The position numbers and the translations under genes are program-made. Positions 7,027 to 15,409 of a stretch of 64,000 bases of DNA are shown in pieces. The stretch covers positions 124,001-188,000 of the forward strand of contig NZ_QRGC01000005.1 in the NCBI RefSeq assembly GCF_003448965.1, given 5' to 3'. The notes under the pieces were generated by a model. That model searched no databases. It was given only the letters and a program-made list of their open reading frames with translations, and had not been told where the DNA came from. Every line of letters begins with the position of its first letter. Within the stretch, counting starts at the first letter, position 1. The DNA comes from Oceanicella sp. SM1341. Its GTDB lineage: Bacteria > Pseudomonadota > Alphaproteobacteria > Rhodobacterales > Rhodobacteraceae.

Positions 7027-8457
7027 TCAGAGGCGGTTGCCCTCGGAGAGGTAGATCCGGTTGCGGTAGCGCAGGCGCTCGAGCTCCTGGGCGAAGCCGC
7101 CCGCCCGGGCACGGTCGTGGAGGCGCTCGGCGGCGGCGGGTGCCGCGCCCCAGGCCTCTTCCAGCACCCGGCCCTCGGCCTCCTGCTGGCCCGCGCCGAG
7201 GGCGGCGAGCACGGTGGGCATCACGTCGACGATGCCGGCAGGGCAATCCCGCTCACCCGCCGTGATGCCGGGCCCGGAGAGGGCGAGCATCGTGTTGAGC
7301 TCGTGCCGGTTCAGCCCGCCATGCATGCCGCCCATCACCGGCACGCCGCCGGTGAAGGCGCCGCGGCCGGGCAGGCCGTCGGGGTCGGGGCTCACATCGG
7401 AGCGGCAGGCGTAGACGAGATCGGGCGCGCGGGGATGGTCGCCCATCACCGCGGCGAGCGGCAGGGTGCCGGGCAGGCCGTCACGCGAGAAGAGCAGGCC
7501 GAGCCAGTCCTGCTCCATCGCCCAGGCAGCGAGCTCGGCGGCCGCCACCGGGTCGGGGCCGCCGAGCAGGCGCAGCTCGCCCGCGGCACCGCGGGTGTAG
7601 CCGATCCGGTCGCCCTCGGCCGGCCGGTCGGCGGCCCGGAAGCCGGCGGCGCGCAGGGCGGCGCCGAGGTCGATCTCGCGGTCGACGGTGATCTGGCCAT
7701 GGTCGGACATCGCGATCAGCAGCGTGTCGGGCGGCAGCGCGTCGCGGATGCGGGCGAAGGCGGCGTCGCAGGCGGCGAGGGCGCGGCGCGACTCCTCCGA
7801 GCCGATGCGGCAGTAGTGGAAGGAGGTGTCGGGCTCGGGGAACCAGGCGATGGCCACGTCCGGCGCCTGCTCGGCCAGCACCATGTCGCAGAACACCGTT
7901 GCGGCCCGCTCCACCGCGCCGAGCTTCGGCAGCTCGCGCCCCGGCAGCGCGCCGTGGCGGGCGAGCGAGGCGCGCACCGCCTCCGGCGTGCGGGTATGCG
8001 CCTCGCCGTGGATCGAGAAGGTCCAGTGGCCGTTCTCCAGCACCCGGGAATTGAGCAGGTAGGCCGAGCCCGCCGAGCCGCAATGCACGACAGAGAGCCG
8101 CTTGCCGGCCCGCGCCAGTGCGGTGCCCAGGTCCTCCCGACCCACCACGCCGCCGGGCCAGGCGGCGGCAGCGGCCTCGAGATGGGCGTAGTTCGATGTG
8201 TCGAGCGGGCCGCCGGCGATCAGCCCGGGCTGGTGGAACTGGTTGCCGATGATGCCGTGGCTGCGCGGCCAGGCGCCGGTGGCGATGCTGGTGGTCGCCA
8301 CCCGGGTGTAGGAGGGAAACACCGAGCGCGCCTCGCGAAACCAGGCCGCGGAGGCGGCGAAGCCCGCGAGCTCGGGCATCAGCCCGGGGGTCACCATGTC
8401 GGGCCGCAGCCCGTCGAACACCACGATCACCGCCCGCCGGGCACCTGTCACATCCAT
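7027..8457 (-). CDS. Alkaline phosphatase superfamily hydrolase (nucleotide pyrophosphatase/phosphodiesterase type)
   Basis: A 476-residue metal-dependent hydrolase of the alkaline phosphatase superfamily, closest to nucleotide pyrophosphatase/phosphodiesterase and phosphonoacetate hydrolase. Metal ligand Asp15 is in VVFDGLRPD; the nucleophile is Thr51 in FPSYT, followed by SIATGAWPRSHGIIGN; later ligands are in SDHG and in GMHGGLNRHE. No signal peptide is visible, so it should act in the cytoplasm on an imported phosphoester or phosphonate. The start at 8457 has AAGGAG close upstream; an earlier ATG in frame adds a Pro/Arg-rich stretch with no support. It diverges from a dipeptide-type transporter, and sharing one promoter region suggests that the transporter feeds this enzyme (inference). 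Confidence 0.82.
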   Translation of the reverse strand: MDVTGARRAVIVVFDGLRPDMVTPGLMPELAGFAASAAWFREARSVFPSYTRVATTSIATGAWPRSHGIIGNQFHQPGLIAGGPLDTSNYAHLEAAAAAWPGGVVGREDLGTALARAGKRLSVVHCGSAGSAYLLNSRVLENGHWTFSIHGEAHTRTPEAVRASLARHGALPGRELPKLGAVERAATVFCDMVLAEQAPDVAIAWFPEPDTSFHYCRIGSEESRRALAACDAAFARIRDALPPDTLLIAMSDHGQITVDREIDLGAALRAAGFRAADRPAEGDRIGYTRGAAGELRLLGGPDPVAAAELAAWAMEQDWLGLLFSRDGLPGTLPLAAVMGDHPRAPDLVYACRSDVSPDPDGLPGRGAFTGGVPVMGGMHGGLNRHELNTMLALSGPGITAGERDCPAGIVDVMPTVLAALGAGQQEAEGRVLEEAWGAAPAAAERLHDRARAGGFAQELERLRYRNRIYLSEGNRL

Positions 8458-8533
8458 CGTCCGCTCCTTGATAGCGCGGCCCCGGCGCGGAGGCACCGGC
8501 GGCACGGGGCCCCCTCATGCACCGGCTCTGTCA

Positions 8534-8563
8534 CGGTTCGATGACGTTCGATGCCGTTCTGTG
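8534..8563 (+). promoter_or_regulatory. Three 10-bp imperfect tandem repeats in a divergent promoter
   Basis: CGGTTCGATG, ACGTTCGATG and CCGTTCTGTG lie head to tail between the divergent phosphodiesterase and binding-protein genes. A 10-bp period puts each copy on the same DNA face, as for a cooperatively binding regulator. CTGTCAC starts just before and CTGTGAC closes the array, and CTGTCAC resembles half a Pho box. The regulator is unknown. Confidence 0.4.
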
Positions 8564-8695
8564 ACCGGGGCTGTGCAGTGCCGCGCGCGGGGCTGCGGCC
8601 CGGCATTGTGACAGGATCGTCGCATCGCCGTCACGCGGCTGTTGCCGCGCGCGGGCATCTCTCGCCCCGTCATTCTCCAGGAACGGGACCAACCG

Positions 8696-10354
8696 ATGCA
8701 CCTCACCCGCCGCACCCTCGGCCTCGCCCTCGCAGCGAGCCTCATGGCCAGCACCCTGCTGAGCAGCCCCGCCTTCGCGCAGGAGCGCCCGCACATCACC
8801 GTCGCGGTCCAGCAGATCGTGAACGCCGGTGCCCTCGACGTGCTGCGCGAGCAGTCCAACGTCGGCGCGCGCGTGTTCTACTCGATGTTCGAGACGCTGA
8901 TCGACTATGACCGCCAGCTGCCGGACCTGCCGCGCAAGCCCGGCCTTGCCACCGAGTGGACGCGCATCGACGACCGCACGGTGGAGCTGAAGCTGCGCGA
9001 GGGCGTGAAGTTCCACAACGGCGACACGATGACCGCCGACGACGTGGTGTTCACCTTCTCGCCGGAGCGCTTCGGCACCCTGCCCGAGCAGGTGCAGGCC
9101 CAGAAGGACGGCGCGCAGCTCTTCACCTCGACCATCGCGCAGATCACCAACGGCAAGGTGCCCCCCCCGGAAGTGGCCGCCGTGGCCCGCCGCGCCTGGC
9201 CGAACCTCGACCGGGTGGAGAAGGTCGACGACATGACCGTGCGCTTCGTCTCGAAGGTGCCGGACCCCACGCTGGAGGGCCGCATCTCCCGCGGGGGCGC
9301 CGAGATCCTCTCCAAGCGCGCCTACGAGGAGGCCGAGACCTGGGCCGACTACGCCCGCCACCCGGTCGGCACCGGCCCCTACAAGGTGGTGGAGTTCAAG
9401 CCCGACAACGTGCTCGTGCTCGCCGCGCATGACGAGTACTGGGGCGAGAAGCCGCCGATCGCGGAGCTGCGCTTCGTTGTGGTGCCCGAGGTGGCGAGCC
9501 GGGTGAACGGCCTGCTCTCGGGCGAGTACGACTTCATCACCGACGTGCCGCCGGACCAGATCGCCCTCATCGAGGACGAGCCGAAGTTCGACGTGGTGGG
9601 CGGCCCGATCACCAACCACCGCCTGATGGTGTTCGACAAGAACAACGGCCCGATGAAGGACGTGAAGATCCGCCAGGCGATGACCCATGCGATCGACCGC
9701 GAGTCCATCGTGGAAGCGCTCTGGGGCAGCCGCACCAAGGTGCCGGCCGGCCTGCAATGGGAATACTACGGCGACATGTACCTGTCGGACTGGACCGTGC
9801 CGGAATACGACATGGACCTGGCGCGCAAGCTGGTGGAGGAATCCGGCTACAACGGCGAGCCCATCGTGATGCGCGTGCTCAACAACTACTACACCAACCA
9901 GGTGTCGACCGCGCAGATCAACGCCGAGGCCTTCCGCCAGATCGGCCTGAACATCCAGATCGAGATGAAGGAGAACTGGCAGCAGATCTTCGACACCGAG
10001 AGCGGGCCGCGCATGGTGCGCGACTGGTCGAACTCCGCGCCCTTCCCGGACCCGGTGTCCTCCATCGTCAACCAGCACTGCCAGAACGGCCAGCAGCAGC
10101 AGGTGGGCGAGTGGACGAACGAGGAGTTCAACGCGCTCTGCACCACGCTCGAGACCTCGACCGACCTCGAGGAGCGCCGCGCCACCTTCCGCCGCATGCT
10201 CGAGATCGCCGAGCGCGAGGACCCCGCCTACACCGTGATGCACCAGAACGCGATGTTCTACGGCAAGCGCGCGGACATCGAGTGGGCGCCCTCGGCGCTG
10301 CAGTCGATGGACTTCCGGGCCGACAACTTCCACGTCGTCGCCCCGGCAAACTGA
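8696..10354 (+). CDS. Dipeptide/oligopeptide-type ABC transporter substrate-binding protein (SBP family 5)
   Basis: A 552-residue periplasmic binding protein of family 5 (DppA/OppA/NikA). The first 28 residues are a Sec signal peptide with a twin-Arg-like n-region (LTRRTLG), hydrophobic core and AFA-Q cleavage site. The family signature around GVKFHNGDTMTADDVVFTF and the later RQAMTHAIDRE are present. The start at 8696 is chosen because the signal peptide begins there and AGGAACGGGA precedes it. It heads an operon with two ATPases and two permeases. A strong hairpin follows the stop. The partner enzyme on the opposite strand suggests a phosphorylated or otherwise esterified ligand rather than peptides, but the sequence does not prove this. 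Confidence 0.9.
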   Translation: MHLTRRTLGLALAASLMASTLLSSPAFAQERPHITVAVQQIVNAGALDVLREQSNVGARVFYSMFETLIDYDRQLPDLPRKPGLATEWTRIDDRTVELKLREGVKFHNGDTMTADDVVFTFSPERFGTLPEQVQAQKDGAQLFTSTIAQITNGKVPPPEVAAVARRAWPNLDRVEKVDDMTVRFVSKVPDPTLEGRISRGGAEILSKRAYEEAETWADYARHPVGTGPYKVVEFKPDNVLVLAAHDEYWGEKPPIAELRFVVVPEVASRVNGLLSGEYDFITDVPPDQIALIEDEPKFDVVGGPITNHRLMVFDKNNGPMKDVKIRQAMTHAIDRESIVEALWGSRTKVPAGLQWEYYGDMYLSDWTVPEYDMDLARKLVEESGYNGEPIVMRVLNNYYTNQVSTAQINAEAFRQIGLNIQIEMKENWQQIFDTESGPRMVRDWSNSAPFPDPVSSIVNQHCQNGQQQQVGEWTNEEFNALCTTLETSTDLEERRATFRRMLEIAEREDPAYTVMHQNAMFYGKRADIEWAPSALQSMDFRADNFHVVAPAN

Positions 10355-10383
10355 CGGCCCTGCCGGGCCCGACCTGACAGGCA

Positions 10384-10416
10384 GCCGCCCCCGGAAGCCC
10401 CGGCCCCGGGGGCGGC
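10384..10416 (+). terminator. Hairpin after the dipeptide-type binding-protein gene
   Basis: GCCGCCCCCGG / CCGGGGGCGGC, perfect 11-bp arms with an 11-nt loop, starting 30 nt after the stop. No T-tract. It is probably a partial terminator or RNase barrier between the binding-protein gene and the ATPase genes. Confidence 0.6.
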
Positions 10417-10512
10417 AGCCGTTCCGCCGGCACCGCCCGGCCCCGCAGACAGCCAGCGGCTGCCCCCTCCGGCCGCAGGCCCCATCTCCCACAAGAGAGC
10501 AGGGCACCCGCC

Positions 10513-11559
10513 ATGACCGAGCATTTCGAACAGCTCAAACCCCTCGTTTCGCTGCGCGGGCTCACCGTCGACTTCGACACGGGCCGGCGCTACGTGCGCG
10601 CGCTGCACGGGGTGGACCTCGACATCCACCGCGGCGAGACGCTCGGTGTCGTCGGCGAGAGCGGCTGCGGCAAGTCGATCACCTGGCTCGCGGCCACCGG
10701 CCTGCTCGACGCCCGCGCCCGCATGCGCGGCTCGGTGAAACTGGCCGGCGAGGAGATCCTCAACGCCCCCGCGAAACGCCTCGCGAAGCTGCGCGGCGGG
10801 CGCATCGCGCTCATCTTCCAGGACCCCTCCTCGGCGCTGAACCCGGTGCACCGCATCGGCCGGCAGCTCGGCGAGGCGCTGTGGCTGCACCGCGGCCTGC
10901 GCGGCAAGGACGCGCGGCGCGAGGCCACCCGCCTGCTGGAGCGCGTCGGCATCTCCAACCCCGCCCAGCGCCTGCGCGACTACCCGCACGAGCTCTCCGG
11001 CGGCATGAACCAGCGGGTGATGATCGCGATGGCGCTGGCGGGCGAGCCGGAGTTGCTGGTGGCCGACGAGCCCACCACCGCGCTCGACGCCACCATCCAG
11101 GCGCAGATCCTCGACCTGCTCGCCGACCTGCGCCGCGAAACCGGCATGGCCATGGTGCTGATCTCGCACGATCTCGGCGTGGTCTCCGACATCTGCGACC
11201 GCGTGGCGGTGATGTATTGCGGCCGGGTGATCGAGACCGCCCCGGCCGAGCGCCTGTTCGCCGCCCCCGCCCACCCCTATTCCATCGGGCTGATGCGCGC
11301 CCTGCCCGAGCTCGACGGCCCGCGCCGGCGGCTCGACGCCATTCCCGGCACAGTGCCGCCGCCCGACGCGCTGCCGCGCGGCTGCACCTTCGCGCCGCGC
11401 TGCGCCTTCGCCGACGACGCCTGCTCCGGCGCCCTGCCCGGCCTGCGCCCGGTGCAGGGCGGCGACCACCGCGCCGCCTGCCTGCGCGTGGAAGCGGTGC
11501 GCCGCGGCGCCCTGCCGCCCGAGGGCCGGGTGGCCTGCCAGACCGGGGTGCACGCATGA
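10513..11559 (+). CDS. DppD-type ABC transporter ATP-binding protein
   Basis: A 348-residue cytoplasmic ATPase of the oligopeptide/nickel import family. Walker A GESGCGKS lies at residues 48-55, the signature LSGGMNQRV near 160-168, Walker B LLVADEP follows, and the C-terminal oligopeptide-family extension shows [15 protein letters not shown], the Cys-containing motif that in DppD homologues binds an Fe-S cluster. It should pair with the second ATPase encoded at 11846. The stop overlaps, as ATGA, the start of an open frame that fills the gap up to that second ATPase gene. Confidence 0.9.
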   Translation: MTEHFEQLKPLVSLRGLTVDFDTGRRYVRALHGVDLDIHRGETLGVVGESGCGKSITWLAATGLLDARARMRGSVKLAGEEILNAPAKRLAKLRGGRIALIFQDPSSALNPVHRIGRQLGEALWLHRGLRGKDARREATRLLERVGISNPAQRLRDYPHELSGGMNQRVMIAMALAGEPELLVADEPTTALDATIQAQILDLLADLRRETGMAMVLISHDLGVVSDICDRVAVMYCGRVIETAPAERLFAAPAHPYSIGLMRALPELDGPRRRLDAIPGTVPPPDALPRGCTFAPRCAFADDACSGALPGLRPVQGGDHRAACLRVEAVRRGALPPEGRVACQTGVHA

Positions 11560-11849
11560 GCGGCGCCGGTTCCGCCACGCCGAAGCGCCGCGCGGCCAGG
11601 CTTTCCGAAGCCTGCCCGGCCGCTGCCCCGCTGCCGCGCCTGCTCGCCGGGCCCGAGCTGCCGCGCAGGCTGCTCATGCGCCGGCCCGCCCGCGCCGGCA
11701 GCGCTTCGCGCCCGCGCCCACCCGCGCCCGGCGCGGCACCACTGCACTCATCCGCGCCCGGCGCGGCGCCGCTTCACCCGGCCGGGGCCGCGGCCCTGCC
11801 CGCCTTCCCCTGCCGCCCAGCCCTTCCCCCCTGCCAGGAGGCCCGATGA
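11556..11849 (+). CDS. Possible 97-residue bridging peptide, Pro/Ala/Arg-rich
   Basis: An open frame of 97 codons starts at the ATG overlapping the dppD-type stop (ATGA at 11556-11559) and ends at the TGA overlapping the dppF-type start (ATGA at 11846-11849). The product has no recognisable domain; it is rich in Ala, Pro, Arg and Leu and contains an internal repeat APGAAPLH. The composition is what GC-rich non-coding DNA would give, and I know no family for it. The two-sided start/stop coupling is the only argument that ribosomes pass through it. It may simply be a spacer kept open so that translation is handed from one ATPase gene to the next. Confidence 0.25.
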   Translation: MSGAGSATPKRRAARLSEACPAAAPLPRLLAGPELPRRLLMRRPARAGSASRPRPPAPGAAPLHSSAPGAAPLHPAGAAALPAFPCRPALPPCQEAR

Positions 11850-12832
11850 CCGCGCTGCTCTCCGTCCGTGGCCTCAAGCGTCACTATCCCGTCCGTCGCC
11901 CCGGCGGCCTGTTCGGCCGGCCCGCCACGCTGAAGGCGGTCGACGGGCTCGACTTCGACATCCCCGCCGGCCGCACCCTGGGCCTCGTGGGCGAGAGCGG
12001 CTGCGGCAAGTCCACCACCGCGCGGCTGGTGCTCGGCCTCGTGCCGCCCAGCGCCGGCGAGGTGCGTTTCGACGGCGGGCTGGTGACCGCGAAGCACGAC
12101 GCCGCCTGGCGCCGCCAGCGCCGCCGCATGCAGATGGTCTACCAGGACCCGCTGGGCGCGCTCGACCGGCGCATGCCGGTGGCCGAGCAGATCGGCGAGC
12201 CGATCGCCATCCACGAGCCCGGCCTGCCCGCCGCGGAGCGCGCGGAGCGGGTGGCCGAGCTGATGGCGCAGGTGGGGCTCGGCGCGAGCATGGCGCAGCG
12301 CTACCCGCACGAGCTCTCCGGCGGCCAGCGCCAGCGCGTGGTCATCGCCCGGGCCCTCGCCCTCGACCCCGCGCTGCTGGTGTGCGACGAGCCGGTCTCC
12401 GCCCTCGATGTCTCCATCCAGGCGCAGGTGCTCAACCTGCTCGACGACCTGCGCGCCCGCACCGGCTTCGCGGCACTCTTCATCAGCCATGACCTGAAGG
12501 TGGTGCGGCAGATGTCGGACCGCGTGGCGGTGATGTACCTCGGCCGCATCGTGGAGGAAGGCGCCCCGGAGGAGGTGTTCCACGCCCCCCTGCACCCCTA
12601 CACGCAGGCGCTGGTCTCGGCCATCCCGGTGCCGGGCCGCAGGCGGGAGCGCATCGTGCTGGAGGGCGACCCGCCGAACCCGGTGGACGTACCCGCCGGC
12701 TGCCCCTTCCACCCGCGCTGCCCCGTCGCCACCGCCCGCTGCACCCGCGAGGTGCCGCGGCTGGAGCGCGACGCCGGCCGCGCCGTTGCCTGCCATCTCG
12801 TGACCGCGCCCGCGGCACATGCCGCGGAGTGA
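11846..12832 (+). CDS. DppF-type ABC transporter ATP-binding protein
   Basis: Second cytoplasmic ATPase of the importer, 328 residues. Walker A GESGCGKS is at residues 49-56, followed by the Q-loop region VYQDPLGALDRRM, the signature LSGGQRQRV, Walker B LLVCDEP and the switch His in FISHDL. The C-terminal family motif GCPFHPRCPVATARC is present. AGGAGG lies just before the start. It forms the heterodimeric engine with the DppD-type protein. The permease gene follows after 7 nt. Confidence 0.9.
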   Translation: MTALLSVRGLKRHYPVRRPGGLFGRPATLKAVDGLDFDIPAGRTLGLVGESGCGKSTTARLVLGLVPPSAGEVRFDGGLVTAKHDAAWRRQRRRMQMVYQDPLGALDRRMPVAEQIGEPIAIHEPGLPAAERAERVAELMAQVGLGASMAQRYPHELSGGQRQRVVIARALALDPALLVCDEPVSALDVSIQAQVLNLLDDLRARTGFAALFISHDLKVVRQMSDRVAVMYLGRIVEEGAPEEVFHAPLHPYTQALVSAIPVPGRRRERIVLEGDPPNPVDVPAGCPFHPRCPVATARCTREVPRLERDAGRAVACHLVTAPAAHAAE

Positions 12833-12839
12833 GCCGAGC

Positions 12840-13775
12840 ATGACCCGCTATTTCCTCTCCCGCCTCGCCCGCGCCTTCGTCACCGTGGTGCTGATCGTCT
12901 CGGCCGCCTTCATCGTGCTGCGCCTCTCGGGCGACCCCGCGATCACCATCCTCGGCCCCGAGGCGCCGCCGGAGGCCTACGCGGCCTTCCGCGCCGCCTG
13001 GGGCCTCGACCAGCCGCTGTGGAACCAGTACCTGCGCTACTTCGGCGCCGTGGCGCAGGGCGACCTCGGCACCTCGATGCGCGACGGCCGCGCCGCCCTC
13101 GACGTGGTGCTGGAGCGCGTGCCCGACACGCTGCGCATCACCCTGCCGGCGCTGCTGCTCAACCTCGCCATCGGCATCCCCGCCGGCATCTGGGCCGCCC
13201 TGCACCGCAACACGCTCATCGACCGGGCGATCATGACCGTCTCGGTGATGGGCTTCACGGTGCCGAGCTTCGTGATGGGGCTCGTGCTGGCCCTCGTCTT
13301 CGCGGTGCGGCTGCGCTGGCTGCCCTCGGGCGGCTCGGACACGGCGCTGCACGCGGTGCTGCCCATCCTCACCATGGGGCTGATCGGGGCGGCGGTGATC
13401 GCGCGCTTCACCCGCTCGGCCATGCTCGAGACCCTGGGCCAGCCCTATATCCGCACCGCCTCGGCCAAGGGGCTGCTCTGGCACCAGGTGGTGATCCGCC
13501 ACGCGCTGCCCAATGCCGCCATCCCCACGCTCACCATCATCGGCTTCATGGTGGGCAGCCTGGTGGCCGGCGCCGTGGTGGTGGAGAGCATCTTCTCCTG
13601 GCCCGGCGTGGGCCGGCTGCTGGTGACCGCGGTCGCCAACCGAGACCTTGCCGTGGTGCAGGTGATCCTGCTGCTGATCGGCTTCACCATGGTGGCGGCG
13701 AACCTTCTCGTCGACATGGCCTACGGCTGGGTCGACCCCCGGCTGCGCAGCGGCCATGCCGCGAAACCCGCCTGA
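12840..13775 (+). CDS. DppB-type ABC transporter permease
   Basis: A 311-residue inner-membrane permease of the DppB/OppB family. It starts with the family-typical MTRYFLSRLARAF followed by the first membrane segment, then LSGDPA, a periplasmic stretch, and five more segments. The coupling loop RTASAKGLLWHQVVIRHALPNA is clear near residues 200-225. The start at 12840 is preferred over an ATG 21 bp upstream, which would overlap the previous gene and add non-conserved residues. Its partner is encoded 17 nt downstream. Confidence 0.9.
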   Translation: MTRYFLSRLARAFVTVVLIVSAAFIVLRLSGDPAITILGPEAPPEAYAAFRAAWGLDQPLWNQYLRYFGAVAQGDLGTSMRDGRAALDVVLERVPDTLRITLPALLLNLAIGIPAGIWAALHRNTLIDRAIMTVSVMGFTVPSFVMGLVLALVFAVRLRWLPSGGSDTALHAVLPILTMGLIGAAVIARFTRSAMLETLGQPYIRTASAKGLLWHQVVIRHALPNAAIPTLTIIGFMVGSLVAGAVVVESIFSWPGVGRLLVTAVANRDLAVVQVILLLIGFTMVAANLLVDMAYGWVDPRLRSGHAAKPA

Positions 13776-13792
13776 GCCCGGAGGACCAGACC

Positions 13793-14680
13793 ATGACCAC
13801 GATCCCCGACGACAGCGGCAGCGTCTTCACCGCCAAGAACCGCGCCGCCGCCTTCTTCCAGAGCTGGCCGCCGGGCATCCTGCTCGCCCTCGCCTGGCTC
13901 GCGATGTGCGCCCTGCTGGTGGCCTTCGCACCGCATGTGGCGCCCTATGACTACCTCGCGATGGACCTGCGCGCCCGCCTCACCCCGCCGGTGTTCTTCG
14001 GCGGCGACTGGGCGCATCCGCTGGGCACCGACGAGCTGGGCCGCGACGTGCTCTCGCGCCTCATCACCTCGGTGCGCATCTCGCTCGTCATCGCCTTCCT
14101 CTCCACGCTGATCGCCGCCACTCTGGGGGTGAGCCTGGGCTTCCTCGCCGCCTGGTTCCGCGGCCGGGTGGAGCAGGTGGTGCTGATGCTGATCGACGCG
14201 CAGGCGGCCATGCCCTTCATGATCATCGCGCTCGCCATGCTCGCCTTCCTCGGAAACTCGCTGCCGCTGCTGGTGATCCTGATGGGGTTCTACGGCTGGG
14301 AGCGGATCGCGCGCATCGCGCGCGGCCTTGCCATCGCCGCCTCCGAGCAGGGCTATGCCACCGCGGTGCGCGACCTCGGCGCCACGCCCTGGCGCATCTA
14401 CGGCCGGCACATCCTGCCCAACATCGCCTCCACCCTCATCGTGTCGATGACGCTGAACTTCCCCGAGGTGATCCTGCTCGAATCCGGCCTGTCCTTCCTC
14501 GGTCTCGGCGTGCAGCCGCCGATGACCTCGCTGGGCAACATGGTGGGCTACGGGCGCGACTACATCCAGTCCGCCCCGTGGATCATGCTGGCGCCGGCGG
14601 CGGCCATCGTGCTCACCACCCTGTCGATCTCGATGATCGGCGACTGGCTGCGCGACCGGTTCGACCCCACGCTGCGCTGA
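13793..14680 (+). CDS. DppC-type ABC transporter permease
   Basis: A 295-residue permease of the DppC/OppC family, partner of the DppB-type protein. It has the N-terminal membrane segment near residues 28-48, the family motif HPLGTDELGRDVLSRLI, five further segments and the coupling loop ATAVRDLGATPWRIYGRHILPN. GAGGACC lies before the start. It is the last gene of the five-gene importer; the next gene is convergent 100 bp away, with only a weak CCCCG/CGGGG hairpin between them. Confidence 0.9.
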   Translation: MTTIPDDSGSVFTAKNRAAAFFQSWPPGILLALAWLAMCALLVAFAPHVAPYDYLAMDLRARLTPPVFFGGDWAHPLGTDELGRDVLSRLITSVRISLVIAFLSTLIAATLGVSLGFLAAWFRGRVEQVVLMLIDAQAAMPFMIIALAMLAFLGNSLPLLVILMGFYGWERIARIARGLAIAASEQGYATAVRDLGATPWRIYGRHILPNIASTLIVSMTLNFPEVILLESGLSFLGLGVQPPMTSLGNMVGYGRDYIQSAPWIMLAPAAAIVLTTLSISMIGDWLRDRFDPTLR

Positions 14681-14780
14681 AGGCCGCCGCCCCGGCCCCG
14701 GCATGCGGGGTCGGGAAGCCTCGACAAGGGTCGCCCCGATGCACGGGGCCGCCGGCCGGATCCCGGAGCGCGCCGCCTCC

Positions 14781-15389
14781 CTATCCGCCCGGGGCGCGGG
14801 CGAGAATGCGGACCACCCGGGCGCTGCCCTGGTGGCGGGGGCCCTCGTCGAGCCGCACCTCGCCGAAGAGCCATTCTTCGCGCGCGAAGCCCTCGAGCCA
14901 GGCGGCGAGTTCGTCGCGGCCGTAGCGCAGGGCGGGGTCGGACGGGCCGCAGCCGCCCTCGCCTTCCGCCGCGAAGCCCTCCAGCACCAGCCAGCCGCCG
15001 GGGCGCAGCGACCATGCGGCGAGGCGCACCGCCGCCTCGCGCTGTTCGGGCGGGCCCTGGAGGTAGAGCAGGAAACTGGCGTCGAAGCTGCGCTCGGGGC
15101 TCCAGCCGCGCAGGTCGGCCGTGACGCGGCGGGCGGAGACACCGGCCGCCCTGTCGCGCGCGCGGGCCCGGGCGGTGGCCTCGGCGGAGATGTCGATGGC
15201 GGTCACGTCGAGCCCGCGCCGCGCGGCCCAGGTGCCGTTGCGCCCGTCGCCATCGGCGATGAACAGGGCCCGGCGGGCGTCGAAACCCGGCCGCGCCAGG
15301 GTCATCACCAGCCAGAGGTTGGGCGCATCCCCGAACAGCCCGCCCCCGGCGCCGGCATAGGCCGCATCCCAGTCGGGCGGTGGTGCCAT
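14781..15389 (-). CDS. SAM-dependent methyltransferase (TehB/class I type)
   Basis: A 202-residue class I methyltransferase. It opens with WDAAYAGAGGGLFGDAPN, a start typical of TehB-like or thiopurine-type enzymes, then motif I ALFIADGDGRNGTW for SAM binding, the acidic strand end DVTAIDIS, and the post-motif FDASFLLYLQGP. The Gly-rich loop reads DGDGRN, a common variant of ExGxGxG. The substrate is not predictable. The start is the ATG at 15389, just after the phaZ stop on the same strand (20 bp apart), so it may be co-transcribed with phaZ. Confidence 0.8.
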   Translation of the reverse strand: MAPPPDWDAAYAGAGGGLFGDAPNLWLVMTLARPGFDARRALFIADGDGRNGTWAARRGLDVTAIDISAEATARARARDRAAGVSARRVTADLRGWSPERSFDASFLLYLQGPPEQREAAVRLAAWSLRPGGWLVLEGFAAEGEGGCGPSDPALRYGRDELAAWLEGFAREEWLFGEVRLDEGPRHQGSARVVRILARAPGG

Positions 15390-15409
15390 GCGGGAGTCCC
15401 TCCCCGGGT

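Noticed and set aside
7027-8544. Plus-strand frame 6907-8544 over the phosphodiesterase gene
   Set aside because: It is antisense to a gene with full catalytic motifs and has only Gly/Ala/His-rich sequence.
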